A program made the position numbers and the translations under genes. Positions 34,847 to 45,203 of a stretch of 64,000 bases of DNA are shown in pieces. Location: contig CM076146.1 in the NCBI GenBank assembly GCA_038025085.1, forward strand, positions 25,738,501-25,802,500. Reading direction: 5' to 3'. Under the pieces are notes generated by a model. It made no database searches, was not told the DNA's origin, and saw nothing but the letters and a program-made list of their open reading frames with translations. Origin of the DNA: Tetragonia tetragonoides. Its lineage: Eukaryota > Streptophyta > Magnoliopsida > Caryophyllales > Aizoaceae. Numbering within the stretch: position 1 is the first letter of the stretch; each line of letters opens with the position of its first letter.

Positions 34847-35668
34847 TTAACAAATTATTGGGGGCTGCTCGTCTTCAATTTCAGCAGTAGGAAAGGACAC
34901 TCTAAACGGCAGGGGGGCTGCTGGAATTTCAGTAGGCAGCAACACACTTTCATCATTCAAAAGGATACACTCAGTTGCTTCCCGTTCGGTAATGGGGCCT
35001 GTAACTTTACCGTCTTCATTTGCAATAGAGCTGTCACGGGACTCGAGTTCAAGTTCTGAAAATTCAGATTGCCTAGCATTCTTGTTAGGACAACCGGTAT
35101 GAAAGTGACCAAGATCACGACAATGGAAACATCTTCGCTTTCTCATTTCTCAACTCGCATGGTCATCATGAGGCACGACAGATTCTATTTCGGTAACCTC
35201 TTGCCAGTCTTGAAAACCCACTGTCCTCTTGTTAGAACATTCCGTATACACATGTCCCCAATCGCAACATTTCAAACATCTCTTTTGCTTCCCTTTTTCT
35301 TCAAAGCATTCAATTTTAGACGGTGTCATGCTAGCTTCTTGCACAAACTTACATGGATGGGTATATGTTCTTGAAGTGAGCTTCAATAAGAACTCATCCT
35401 TGAGCAATCTTCGCAACTTACTCCAAGTTCGAATTTTGTCTTTACCCATCCTTTTTCTTTGAGTTTTCAAATTCTCCCACCAAAGGGTAGCATACCCTGT
35501 AAAGGTAGAGGCCACTACTTTGACCTTTTCAAAGTCCGAGTAGTCAAGGAGATCAAACCATTTGTCCATGGATTCAAGCCACCCTAGAAACGTACTAGAC
35601 CTTCAATCAAAGATAGGGAAATCAAATGTATACCCTTTCGGATTAAGTTTGGAACCGTAGGAGGTCAT
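34847..35668 (-). pseudogene. Retrotransposon gag with two zinc knuckles, interrupted by stops
   Basis: One reading frame holds MTSYGSKLNPKGYTFDF, an in-frame TGA near 35603, and then a gag core (FTGYATLWWENLKTQRKRM). A first CCHC knuckle follows (CLKCCDWGHVYTECSNK), then a second in-frame TGA at 35150 and a second knuckle (CFHCRDLGHFHTGCPNK). Both knuckles fit C-x2-C-x4-H-x4-C. A short 24-bp-type tandem repeat follows at 34780-34850. The stops make it non-functional as read here. Confidence 0.75.
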
Positions 35669-36913
35669 TCTTGTGGTGTTTGGTTTTCTTTGTAGCTAGG
35701 AATTGTGTTTGGGCTAAATGGGTTATTTGTGGACTGATTTTTGTTGTTTAAAATGGGAAGAGGAGAACACCAACAACTCAGAATACTTGACAACGCACAA
35801 CAATGTAGCAAGTTCAAACCAATCCTTTCACAATAGCACCAGCTCACAACCACCCATACAACTCCAGCATCAATACACAAGTGAAGAAAACCAGTAGCTC
35901 AAATGCAGCAAATAACAAAACAAAGAACAAAGAGCCAAAGTACTCGCAGTAGCTAAATAACGCAGGAGGTACACGCAATAATCAATTCAGATCCAAAACT
36001 CAGTTGCGATTTCACACAACCAAAAATCAGAACCGCAACAGTTCAAGAACAAAGAACAAAACCCAGTAAAATAAATATACCACAATTTCAACGCAAATCC
36101 GATTTACTCACGATTTCGCACAACAAACAACCCAATCCAAAATTCTCAACGAATAACCCAATAATCACAAACTCAGTGCAACCAAGTATTCAGCAAACCC
36201 AACAAATCAAATATCAAAGTTGAGATAAGAATAATTTTACCTCAGAAATTTTGCCAAACATGAACCCAGAAAATTTATTCACGAAACCCAGTTCGTGATT
36301 CAACCTCAAAATCTTCAAATGAACTCCTGAATGGTGGAATTAGAAACCCACCTCAAGAAAGCCCAGTTTTTCGAACCAAATCCAAAACGCCCAAAAATTA
36401 TGGTTCTTTGTGTTCTTGAGTTTCAGGAATTTAATTGAACCCAAAACCCCTTGCAACCAGCTTCAATCGAAACATAAGGTGGAGTAGAGACATAAATCAG
36501 TTGAAAAATGAGTCCAGAACTTCGATTCAGATTCGAATCGCTCAAAATGAACCCAGAGTTTCACTCACGAAACAGAGTTCGTGATTTTCATGATTCAGCT
36601 TCACAAATGAATTTTCTCACGATTTTCTAAGACAAAAATTAAAATTTCGCAAAGAGAGTTTTGTAGATCTATGTATTTGGAATCCAAAGAACTAAGAAAG
36701 TCATAAACTTTACCTCTAGAACTTCAGATATAAGAGAAATCCCCAGACTGCTCCAGTCGCTTGTCCAGCGAGGAGCAATAAAACGGGTTGAGCTGATTGA
36801 AGGACCAAATATCAACCTTTTGACGTGAAACCACCTCAACAAGAAAGCTAACACTCCAAAGATTAAGAATCCCAGAAGAAACGAGCTTAATAGCCAAAGC
36901 TTTAATACCAAAT

Positions 36914-37712
36914 TGATACGAAACAAACAGCAAGCTCATTCGAATGAAACAGAGTGACTTCTCTTTGTGTTTTTGTGTTTAGATAAAGAAAGCAATTAAC
37001 TCTTAACTCCAAAACTCAGCAATTAAGCACAAGTTTAGTCGCCTAAGAGGATCCCCACCCTTGCTAATCTCTCCCAAGAAATTAAGCACTAAGAAAGAAT
37101 TAGTAGAAGCGTAAATACCCAAGCATAGCTTGTGAACAGAGGCAATGCTCTATCATGTGTTTTCATTCATCAAATCTGATTTCTTACAATGAGAAGCAAG
37201 TTATTTATTGACCAAGAACCAGAGGTCTTTCTAGAAGCAAGCTAAGGTGGCACAATGAGATAAGACTCTCAAAAGGAACCGTTTTTGTGGTCCTGGCGCC
37301 AGCTCACAAGCGTACTCGGATAGTACAATTTGGTGCGCCTCCTTTGTACGAATCCACTAGGGGGTGCTGTTGTTCCTTTTATCTTCATATGCTGCTGCCT
37401 TGCTGCCCACTCCATGCTATTTTTATCAACTACTAAGCCAAGGAACAAACTCCTTTTGTACGGCCTACGTTGTATGCATAATTGATTAACTAAATGCATA
37501 ATATTAAAGCTACGCCTAAGCACTATTAGCCAGCACATCTTGGCGTTATTACAAGCATAATTAAAGGACTAGTTAAGCAAAGTAAGCAAGGTATAACCCT
37601 TAGAGCAGCTCAGATTATGCTTGAGAGCGTCCACGTAGCCAACGGTACCAATGCTAGCAAGAAGTTGACTAGTGGCCATGGTATCTTCTTTGTGCTGCAT
37701 GCTCCCGCATCA
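36914..37712 (-). repeat. LTR of the gag-only element (799 bp)
   Basis: Closely matches 33557-34366 along its length. TG...CA ends on the minus strand. A degenerate primer site (TGGTATTAAAGC) follows its 3' end. Confidence 0.75.
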
Positions 37713-38299
37713 GTATGGAAGGAGGAGAATGAGAGTGAGGAGGAGATTGTGGAGAAGAGGGAGAATCTGGTGGTGGTAGATCATCAGGAAACTTAGAAAA
37801 GAAATCTGTAGAATTTGTGGGAGCGAGGAGTGAAAAATGAAGATGATTGAATATTTTTGTGAAATGGAAAATTTTGTTCATGGAAAACAACATCCTTGGA
37901 ATGAAGAATCTGAAAAGTATCAAGATTAAGAACCTTGTAGGCCTTTTTACCAAAGGGGTATCCTAAGAAAACACAAGGAGAAGCCCTTGGCATAAACTTG
38001 TCTCTATTTCTTTTCAAGGTTGACACATAGCAAAGACAAGCAAAAGACTTTAAGTGAGTATATGAGGGAACCTGACCAAAAAGAAGTTGAAAAGGAGTAA
38101 GGTTTTTGAGAATTCTGGAAGGAAACCTATTGATAAGGTATGTGGCAGTTAAGACACACTCTCCCCAGTACTTAAGTGGAACATTGGATTGGAAAAGTAA
38201 GGCTCTAGTTGTTTCTAAAAGGTTGAGAATAACAAGTGTCATCCCTAGATGATCTGATGGATGCAAGTACAATGGATCAGAATGAGTAATCAAAGACAT
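37713..38299 (-). pseudogene. Copia gag start fused to integrase by deletion
   Basis: The frame opens with a gag-like N-terminus ([17 protein letters not shown], about 23 residues). It then passes directly into the C-terminal half of integrase ([18 protein letters not shown], then YLINRFPS and [17 protein letters not shown]). The junction near 38230 marks loss of most of gag, protease and the catalytic integrase core. The frame shifts near the Ser/Pro-rich linker, and coding stops at the nested element border (37712). Confidence 0.8.
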
Positions 38300-38531
38300 A
38301 ATCGATTTCGATTGAGAGAAAATTCATCTATTGAAGATGCAAAAATTGATCGAGAAAAATTGAATCCCTAGTTGTTACGAGCTGGAGCAAATGAAGAAAT
38401 TAATCCAGATGCTCGAAAAAGAAATGAAAAGAATTATCTGATGAAGATTGAGCTTGATTATTGATGAATCAAATTGTTAATCGAAGAGAAAAAAAATCAA
38501 AGTGAAAAATTAGGGATTGAAGAACTCATGA

Positions 38532-38542
38532 CTCTGATACCA
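38532..38542 (-). promoter_or_regulatory. Primer binding site, tRNA-iMet type
   Basis: On the minus strand TGGTATCAGAG directly follows the 5' LTR. This is the usual Copia sequence complementary to the 3' end of plant initiator tRNA-Met. Confidence 0.9.
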
Positions 38543-38739
38543 TGTGAACTTTGATGAGAGAGAAAGAGAAAGGATTCTTATTGATGAAATGATCTAATGA
38601 ATCAAGTGATTAGAGCAAAGTGTTTTATATGTACAGTAGCTAGACTAACTAACAATGCTGAGTTGGCATCTCTCCTAATTATAACAACCTCTAGCTTACC
38701 TCTAACAATTTTAACAAACTAATTATTACAACTTCTACA
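38543..38739 (-). repeat. Copia 5' LTR (197 bp)
   Basis: Mate of the LTR at 29263. It differs by small changes, for example an extra ATTATAA-like insertion near its middle. Next to the primer binding site, as expected for the 5' LTR of a minus-strand element. Confidence 0.93.
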
Positions 38740-38807
38740 GCTTTTTCAATGAAGTCATAAGATGAAAGTGACTTAGCAAATATGTGTACCCCTACATTGT
38801 TTTTAAA

Positions 38808-38880
38808 GTGAATTGCTAAATACCGCTCCTTTTTACTAGCTATCGCCCCCCCCCCCTTTCCAATTTTACCCTCACCCACC
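38808..38880 (+). repeat. Left terminal inverted repeat
   Basis: CTAAATACCGCTCC, a spacer, TACTAGCTATCGCCCCCC and CCAATTTTACCCT align with the right end read on minus. A long C run (about 38847-38857) shows some drift. Weaker similarity in CACTCATCC-rich sequence continues inwards. Confidence 0.85.
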
Positions 38881-38993
38881 CCTCTTCCTCACTCACTCTC
38901 ACTCATCCACTCTCACTCATCCTCTCTTCCTCACTCACTCATCCTTACCACCACACCATCACACCGGCAACCACCACCACCACCACCACGACC

Positions 38994-39454
38994 ATGTCAA
39001 GTGCTAGCGGCAGCGGCGGCAGAGGTTTCGACGGCGAGGGAGGCGGCGACCGACGGCGCGGGGGGGTAACTTTTCGAAATTTTTTTTTTTTTTGTTTGAA
39101 TTGAATTTTTTTTGCCTTGAATTGAATATTTTTTGCCTTGAATTGAATCGTGAAGTTATGAATTGAAGTTGTGTTTTTTTTTTTTTTTTTTTTTGCGTCG
39201 ATCGTCTGCCGATCTCGACTCACCCAAGGGTGAGTCGTCTGCCGATCTCGACTCGCCCAAGGGTAGTCGTCGGTCGCAGACGACTCACCCTTGGGTGAGT
39301 CGAGACAGGCAGACGACTCACCCTTGGGTGAGTCGCCGGTCTCAGGCGACTCACCCAAGGGTGAGTCGAGATCGGCCGACGACTCACCCTTGGGTGAGTC
39401 GTCTGAGACCAGACGACCGACACAAAAAAAAATTATTTATTATTATTATTATTA

Positions 39455-39493
<39 letters not shown>

Positions 39494-39495
39494 TA

Positions 39496-39527
<32 letters not shown>

Positions 39528-39564
39528 TATTGTTATTATTATTATTATTATTATTTATTGTTTA

Positions 39565-39638
<74 letters not shown>

Positions 39639-39640
39639 TA

Positions 39641-39693
<53 letters not shown>

Positions 39694-41680
39694 GATTATT
39701 GTTTAATTAATTAAAAATGTGAAATGATAGATGGGAGGAGCCGGTAAATCGGTGCCTCGGTTATTTAGTGAACTAGCTGGTTCAGGACCGCGTCACACGA
39801 GGACGCGCGGGATTGATGCCTCTGTACGGAGACAGAGAGAGGCAGTTCGGATGAGGGAGATGACTGCTGAGCAAGACGATTACGCAACTAGCGAGTTCTA
39901 CTCCGGTGAGCAAGACAATGATCAGATTGGCGTCGAATTATCCTCAGATTGGCGCGTGGTGAAGGGCAGAGGCGGTAGGTTTGTTAGTACTGGGTCGTCC
40001 AGTACTGGCAAACGATGTAGAGTGGAGGACGACACTACGTGGCTTGTTACAGAGCCTGTGTCCGGTGGGCCGGCGGATGATAGCGTCATACCGAGCTTCT
40101 TGGGTCACGTAGCGTCTCGTATGTGGAATGGAGAGATGAGGGGTCTCTTGAAGTGTCAAAACCGATGGACTGTATGTCAGCGGCTGAGTCAGTGGCGAGC
40201 GGAGATGTCGGCCGAGATGAGGGCCCAGATCGAGGGGACTGGGTTATCACACCTGGCAGACATTATGTTCAGATATATTGACTTCCCCCTGATATCTGCA
40301 TTCGTGGAAAGGTGGCAGCCGGATACGAACTCGTTCCACATGCCGTTCGGAGAGATGACGATCATGTTGCACGATGTATGGCATATTCTTCGGATTCCTG
40401 TAGACGGAGAGCTCGTTTCCAATGAGGGACGGGATGGGCAGCTGCAGACGGCGGCCATGGAGGTTCTCGGGGTCAGCCCAGAAGAACTGATGTGTAGCCA
40501 CTGGCAGGGCGGTGCGGTCCTCACGGAGTCGGTTTTTGAGCTTTGCCGTGAGCAAATAGATGACATCCAGGCGACAGCTTGGATGTGGTTACTTATTGGA
40601 TCCACCTTGTTTGTCGACAAGAGTGGTAACCGTATTAGACCCTCCTGCGTGATGGAGGTGATGGACGACGGTGTCGATACGGTGCATGACTTCTCTTGGG
40701 GATCTGCTGCCCTCGCCTTCCTATATCGTCAGCTCGGTATAGCTAGTCGCGGGGATTCTCAGGGCATCTGCGGATGCCTAACTCTCCTGCAGGCATGGAT
40801 ATACGAGTACTTTCCCTGCTTCCGACCTCATCGGGAGCGGATGGTTGTTGGGGACGACGAGGCTCCCCGTGCGTCTGTATGGAGTGCCCTGGCTGAGGGC
40901 AAGGACATGGGTCGACTGGACTCCTTACGTAGACGCTTGGATCATCTGCGAGCGACAGAGGTACGTCATTTAGTTATCGGTGTTCATGATTTATTTCGTC
41001 GTTTGCTATGTTTTTTTACTTCACCGTAACTTTCAACATTTCTACGTAGGTGGTGTGGCTGCCGTACGGTTCTAACCCGGTAGTATCTGTACCGAGGACT
41101 GTATTCATGGGGTGGCTACAGTATCGGGATATTATCGAACCGTACATGCCTGGTCGTTGTTTACGACAAATCGGGTACGTACAGAGTATCCCAACCCCGA
41201 TCTTTAGGCCAGTCAAAGCGATCAGGTCATGGAGCAGTCGTTCGTACAAGGTTGTCTTCCCCGAACGGATCTCATCTGATGCTTGGCGTATGTTCCCGGG
41301 ATTTTACATTCTTGGTCTCCATGGGTTTCAGGCATCCACGTCAGATCCCACAGCATGTACGGATGACTACCTCGCATGGTACTACCTTCACTCCCACCCT
41401 CGGCTGATACGTGACGCTGCAGCACCTGTGATTCCTCCACGATCCAACAGCGATTATGTAAGTGATTAACTAAACTAAAATATATATATATTTTTACGTA
41501 TTACATATCTCTGAACTCACACTCATTGTTACTTTTTTGCAGTGGGTGAATCGTCTAGCCATCTTACATGAGCAGGCCATTACTTTGATTCCTCCGGAGC
41601 AAGCGGAAGGTACTCGATCCCAATTGGACGAGTATATGAGAGATTGGCGGGCTGCCAAAGGATGTATTGACCCTAGATGA
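38994..41680 (+). CDS. Plant mobile domain (PMD) protein, MAIN-like, transposon-carried
   Basis: Exons as joined: 38994-39065, 39731-40960, 41050-41457, 41543-41680; 615 aa in one frame with GT...AG introns. Exon 1 is a Gly/Ser/Arg-rich leader in the left terminal region. Its splice is inferred, and translation could instead start at the ATG at 39731. From about residue 200 the protein shows a plant mobile domain (YIDFPLISAFVERWQPDTNS, then FHMPFGEMTIMLHDVW and LRIPVDGE). It continues with Trp-rich C-terminal segments (WLPYGSNPVV, WMWLLIGSTLFVD). PMD proteins occur in cellular MAIN/MAIL factors and in many Mutator and Gypsy elements. Its role in the element is unknown, perhaps evasion of silencing or help to the transposase. 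It faces the transposase gene tail to tail. Confidence 0.85.
39217..39400. repeat. Left array: six 20-bp palindromes at 33-bp period
   Basis: Units start at 39217, 39250, 39282, 39315, 39348 and 39381. The consensus is GACTCACCC, a 2-bp centre (AA or TT), GGGTGAGTC. Unit 2 is degenerate. The 12-13-bp spacers differ in sequence but share CGTCTG/CGAGATC-type words. It lies in intron 1 of the PMD gene. Confidence 0.95.
39433..39705. repeat. (ATT)n microsatellite, left
   Basis: About 270 bp of ATT repeats with ATTGTT and ATTTATT interruptions, directly inside the palindrome array. The polymeric frames here are artefacts. Confidence 0.95.
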
Positions 41681-41886
41681 ATTTGTTATTATAAGAGTTT
41701 CATTGTTATTGTTATTATTTATTTGTGTTATTGTAATTTGTTGTTTCTTATTTACATTTTTTGTTTTATTGTAATTTGTTGTTTTATTTACCTCCAATAA
41801 TCACGACCACTCTCCACATGCAAAATATAACAATCACACAAAAATGTGACAATGATATAAGTATAACAATCACGCTAAACATTCAA

Positions 41887-44650
41887 TTACATCGACCTTG
41901 CTAAACGATCCCAATGTGCTCTTCGCGTAACATACATTTGCTCCCAACCAGCGACACTATCAGAACGGAAAGTAAACCATGCTTCGCATATCGGAGGAAC
42001 AGGGAAATCTGAGGCTAAATCCAGACGGATATAATGGGAATACGAATCACCTAAATGACACATGACAATTTCCCTACTTGGACGTGTAGCAGTCGAAGGT
42101 GCTTGGAACGGTAGCACTGTGTAACAAGAATATAACCCCCTTCCGTTGCCGTATCCGAATAACATAATCGCTGCATTGAAGAGGTTGGCAATCGGGAACA
42201 AATCCTCAATTACTGTCATCCAGTGATCATCGTTACACGCACCTCCGTCCCACATAATACGGCGGTAACCAGCGTCGACCCCTTCAACGTATAAGTTTTC
42301 GTACAATGCTCGGTTAGCTAAGAGTTCGTGTGCAATGCAAACTCTCGCCACTCGCCATTGCTCTTGGTCTCCGAAAATGTAGTCCGCAATGACACGGAAA
42401 CCGCAATTACCATCCCCAAGCACATCGAGATATCCTTCAATGAAAGGTACGATGATTCCCGGAATTTTGTTAACATGATAGAATTCAGTGATATCTATTG
42501 CGTGTCCAGCTCCAAGACAATATAATAGAAAGTCAATAATAGTACTTATCAAAAAGTAACAACATTATGTACATGTTAATAAATTATGGGTTTTCATACC
42601 AGTACTGTTTACGAAGTTACTCGATGAGGATGAGGTACGACCACGCCCGCGGCTCGAACTGGATGACCTAGGGCGACCACGACCCCTCTGGGAGTACTCC
42701 CATGAACTAGGATCACGTCTGGTAGAGGAACTCCCTCTCGGTCGACCTCTGACTGTCGTGTTCGATTCCGGCTCGACGTAACTCGCTTCCTGAGGATGAA
42801 GCTGCTCATTCATAAGGACAGATATGTTGCACACAACTGCCGGGTCGCTTGAGTTAACCTCGTCGACCAGAGACCGAAAGTATCGATGGTCCTCAGATGG
42901 ATGCTCAGTCATGTCAAGCGTAGCTATCTCCACTGCATCACTAATAACGAGTGTTCGCCAAAATTTGTGGACACTATTCAAGCTAATTGGCGTGCCCGTA
43001 TCCGTGGCCGTTTTCAACTCACACGCACACGGGATCTGATGAGTGGATCTCAATACACAACCGCAACAATCAAATACTTGGTGACTCAATTCTCTCATCC
43101 TGTTCAGCTCAGCCAATAATATTTGTAAGCAGTAATGGGAAACATACCCGGTCAGATAGTTGAATGGGAAACCCGAGTACACCACACTTCTTCGTCTTCT
43201 GCACTCTTCAAGTGTGTACTTGATCTCAGTTATTTGTGACTCGATTGACTTGTTGACCTTGTTCCAAACATTGTCCAAAGCTCCAGTTGAGGAGTTCAAC
43301 CACTGTTTTAGCGCGGCATGTGCACTCTCCACCCTGCAAGTCGTAGTGTTGCCAAGGTGTAGCACCTTATTCGTCCACGCAGCCACAAACATCTCTTTGT
43401 GTCTCAGCCAGGTCTCCTCTACATAGGATATCACGTGAGGGTAAGTCCTCCAACTAACCTTCATCGTACGCACTGCTCTATCGTACGCAGCTTCTGTGGA
43501 AGCTTCCATGATAATTTTCCACCTCCCATTCTTGAACCTCTGCGCGACGGCCTTATCTTTTCCACAAAGTCTGTACACTTTGTCTTCAACGACTTTGTTA
43601 ATGTGCCATGTACAGAGCAAATGGGCACTCTCGGGAAATATCTCTCTAATAGGTGTCATCAACCCTAGCTCACGATCGGTCACAATTGCTGTTGGGTGTA
43701 CATCATTTCCAATAAGCATCCTCAACTTATCTAAGACCCACGCATAGCTTGCATGAGTCTCATCCTTCATAATGGCATAAGCTATGAGGAAGTTCTTATT
43801 GGTTGGAGTCATCCCCACTATCTCAACAAACGGCATCTTATACTTGTTTGTTTTGTACGTGGAATCTAAGCCAATCAACCAACGAAAAGACCGAAGTAAC
43901 TGAATTGATGTAGGGTGTGCCATGAACACGTGAGTTACCTCATTAGTAGCTCGGTCGGCTCTTGTCCAATGTACGTACTTATTCGCCACAGCTAAATGAT
44001 GAAACTGACCAATGACATCTCTCTCTTCAAAATCAAGTTTCCTTATACGATCTCTGTGGTTGTACACATGCCGTCTAGTTGCATTGTCCTCGGAAAATTT
44101 TTCCTTAATCGCGGCCAAGATAGCACATGGCTTTGTTTGTGCCGAAGTCATGTCACGAACGAGTTTCTTTGACCCAGGACTAAGACCACTCATCTGACGA
44201 TATCCCTCAAGATACACAGCAAAGTCATGGTTGTGCGTACCCCTAGTCCCAGGCAATGTGACAATCATCCAACTACTGGACCCATACACTTGCCGAGCTC
44301 TCAACTGGAACGTACATTTACAAGCCTTTGTTTTCGTATTCTTCCGAGCAGCAGTATCTAAGTCTCTTAATTCCCCTCTGTAGCGTTCACCTCGATTGCA
44401 TTTTAACAATTTTACGCTTCCACTCTTCTTGTGTGACGAAATTATCAACTCAAACCCGATAGTAAGTGCAATTTGTTTTGCCCAATTAATTGCATCTGTA
44501 TCACTATCAAATAACTCATCAGTGACGAAATGCGTACGGTAATCAACACCATCACCACCGAACCGCTCCAAAGGAATCTAACGAAAACAATGTTAGCTTA
44601 ATCTTAAATTCAAACAATAAATAATAATAATAATAATAATAATAACAATA

Positions 44651-44698
<48 letters not shown>

Positions 44699-45018
44699 TA
44701 ATAATAAATTTTTTTTTTGTGTCTGTCGGTCGTCGATCTCGACTCACCCTTGGGTGAGTCGTCTGCTACAGGCGACCAACCCAAGGGTGAGTCGTCTATT
44801 GATCTCGACTCACCCAAGGGTGAGTCGCCTGTAGCGGACGACTCACCCAAGGTTGAGTCGCGATCGACAGACGACTCCCCTTGGATGGGTCGCCTGTAGC
44901 AGACGACTCACCCAAGGGTGAGTCGAAAATCTCAGACGACCGTGCAAAAGAAATGCGCAAAAAAAATTAATTTTACCTCCGCCACCGTCGACGACACTTC
45001 TTGATCGCCGGCAGACAT
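41887..45018 (-). CDS. Mutator-like transposase fused by splicing to an OTU protease domain
   Basis: Exons (minus): 45018-44977, 44577-42600, 42509-41887; 880 aa with no break. Exon 1 (MSAGDQEVSSTVAE) lies near the right end. The next part has a FAR1-like Cys/His DNA-binding domain (CNRG, CKCTF, THNHD). A MULE transposase core follows: first Asp in LIGLDSTYKTNKY (about 255), second in IVTDRELGLM (about 315), CTWHINK, Glu in RVESAHAALKQW. A degenerate SWIM-like Cys/His patch and an Arg/Ser/Gly-rich tail come next. After the last splice an OTU cysteine protease domain follows, with GDGNCGF (Asp and Cys, about 707) and SYSHY (His, about 832). All catalytic residues of both domains are visible. 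The last splice (42599/42510) is the only inferred link; without it the OTU part would be a separate gene lacking a good ATG. Confidence 0.85.
44617..44710. repeat. (AAT)n microsatellite, right
   Basis: Complement of the left ATT tract and in the same mirrored place. It is shorter (about 95 bp), consistent with slippage after duplication of a shared terminal region. Confidence 0.95.
44741..44924. repeat. Right array: six 20-bp palindromes at 33-bp period
   Basis: Units start at 44741, 44774, 44807, 44840, 44873 and 44905, with the same consensus as the left array. Units 2, 4 and 5 carry mismatches. It lies in intron 1 of the transposase gene, the mirror position of the left array. Confidence 0.95.
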
Positions 45019-45129
45019 CCGCGGGTTGCTTGAGTGAATGTTGATGAAGGTTGGGTATGAGAGTGGGTGGTAGAGTGGGAGAGAAGTGGTGTGAGAGTTA
45101 GAGAGGGAGAGAGGGAGAGGATGAGTGAA

Positions 45130-45203
45130 AAATTAAAAAAGGGCAAAATTGGAATTTTGGGGGGCGGTACCTAGTAATTTAGGGGCGGCATTTAGTAACA
45201 CCC
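45130..45203 (-). repeat. Right terminal inverted repeat
   Basis: On minus: GGGTGTTACTAAATGCCGCC, then TACTAGGTACCGCCCCCC and CCAATTTTGCCCT, matching the left end. Inwards lies a CTCTCTCCCTC-rich leader before the transposase ATG at 45018. Confidence 0.85.

Larger units (their letters stand above)
33373..37712 (-). mobile_element. Gag-only (non-autonomous) LTR element, tandem and truncated
   Basis: Minus-strand order: LTR (37712-36914, begins TGATGCGGG, ends TATCA), a primer site three bases further, a long leader, a gag region (about 35668-34850), a second LTR (34366-33557), then again a primer site and leader that stop at 33373. Two units therefore share a middle LTR and the second is cut off. 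There is no pol, as in gag-only Ty3/Gypsy-related elements. Nested in the Copia element; the right border (37712/37713) is sharp. Confidence 0.7.
29263..38739 (-). mobile_element. Ty1/Copia LTR retrotransposon, deleted and carrying nested insertions
   Basis: Both LTRs are present (29263-29454 and 38543-38739), start TGTGAAC and end TACA on the plus strand, and are flanked by the perfect 5-bp duplication GCTTT (29258-29262 and 38740-38744). The primer site lies at 38532-38542, and a polypurine tract (AGGGGG on the minus strand) precedes the 3' LTR near 29455. Coding is on the minus strand, integrase part at the right and reverse transcriptase/RNase H at the left, separated by about 6.5 kb of nested elements. 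Most of gag, protease and the first part of integrase are missing, so the copy is defective. Confidence 0.92.
38808..45203. mobile_element. Mutator-like element with PMD gene and transposase-OTU gene
   Basis: A 6.4-kb element. Its ends are inverted: the left begins GTGAATTGCTAAATACCGC and the right, on minus, begins GGGTGTTACTAAATGCCGC, with similarity over at least 60 bp. The same 8 bp, TTTTTAAA, lies directly outside both ends (38800-38807 and 45204-45211), close to the 9-bp duplication usual for Mutator elements. Two convergent genes fill the inside. Each end also carries a palindrome array and an ATT microsatellite in mirror order. The open frames are long and unbroken, so the copy may be young or potentially autonomous. 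Confidence 0.9.

Noticed and set aside
34574..35059. Plus-strand 161-codon frame
   Set aside because: Antisense to the gag region of the nested LTR element; no domain of its own.
42512..42552. OTU domain as an independent minus-strand gene
   Set aside because: Its frame opens only at a TTG with no ATG before the conserved region, while an in-phase splice to the transposase is available.
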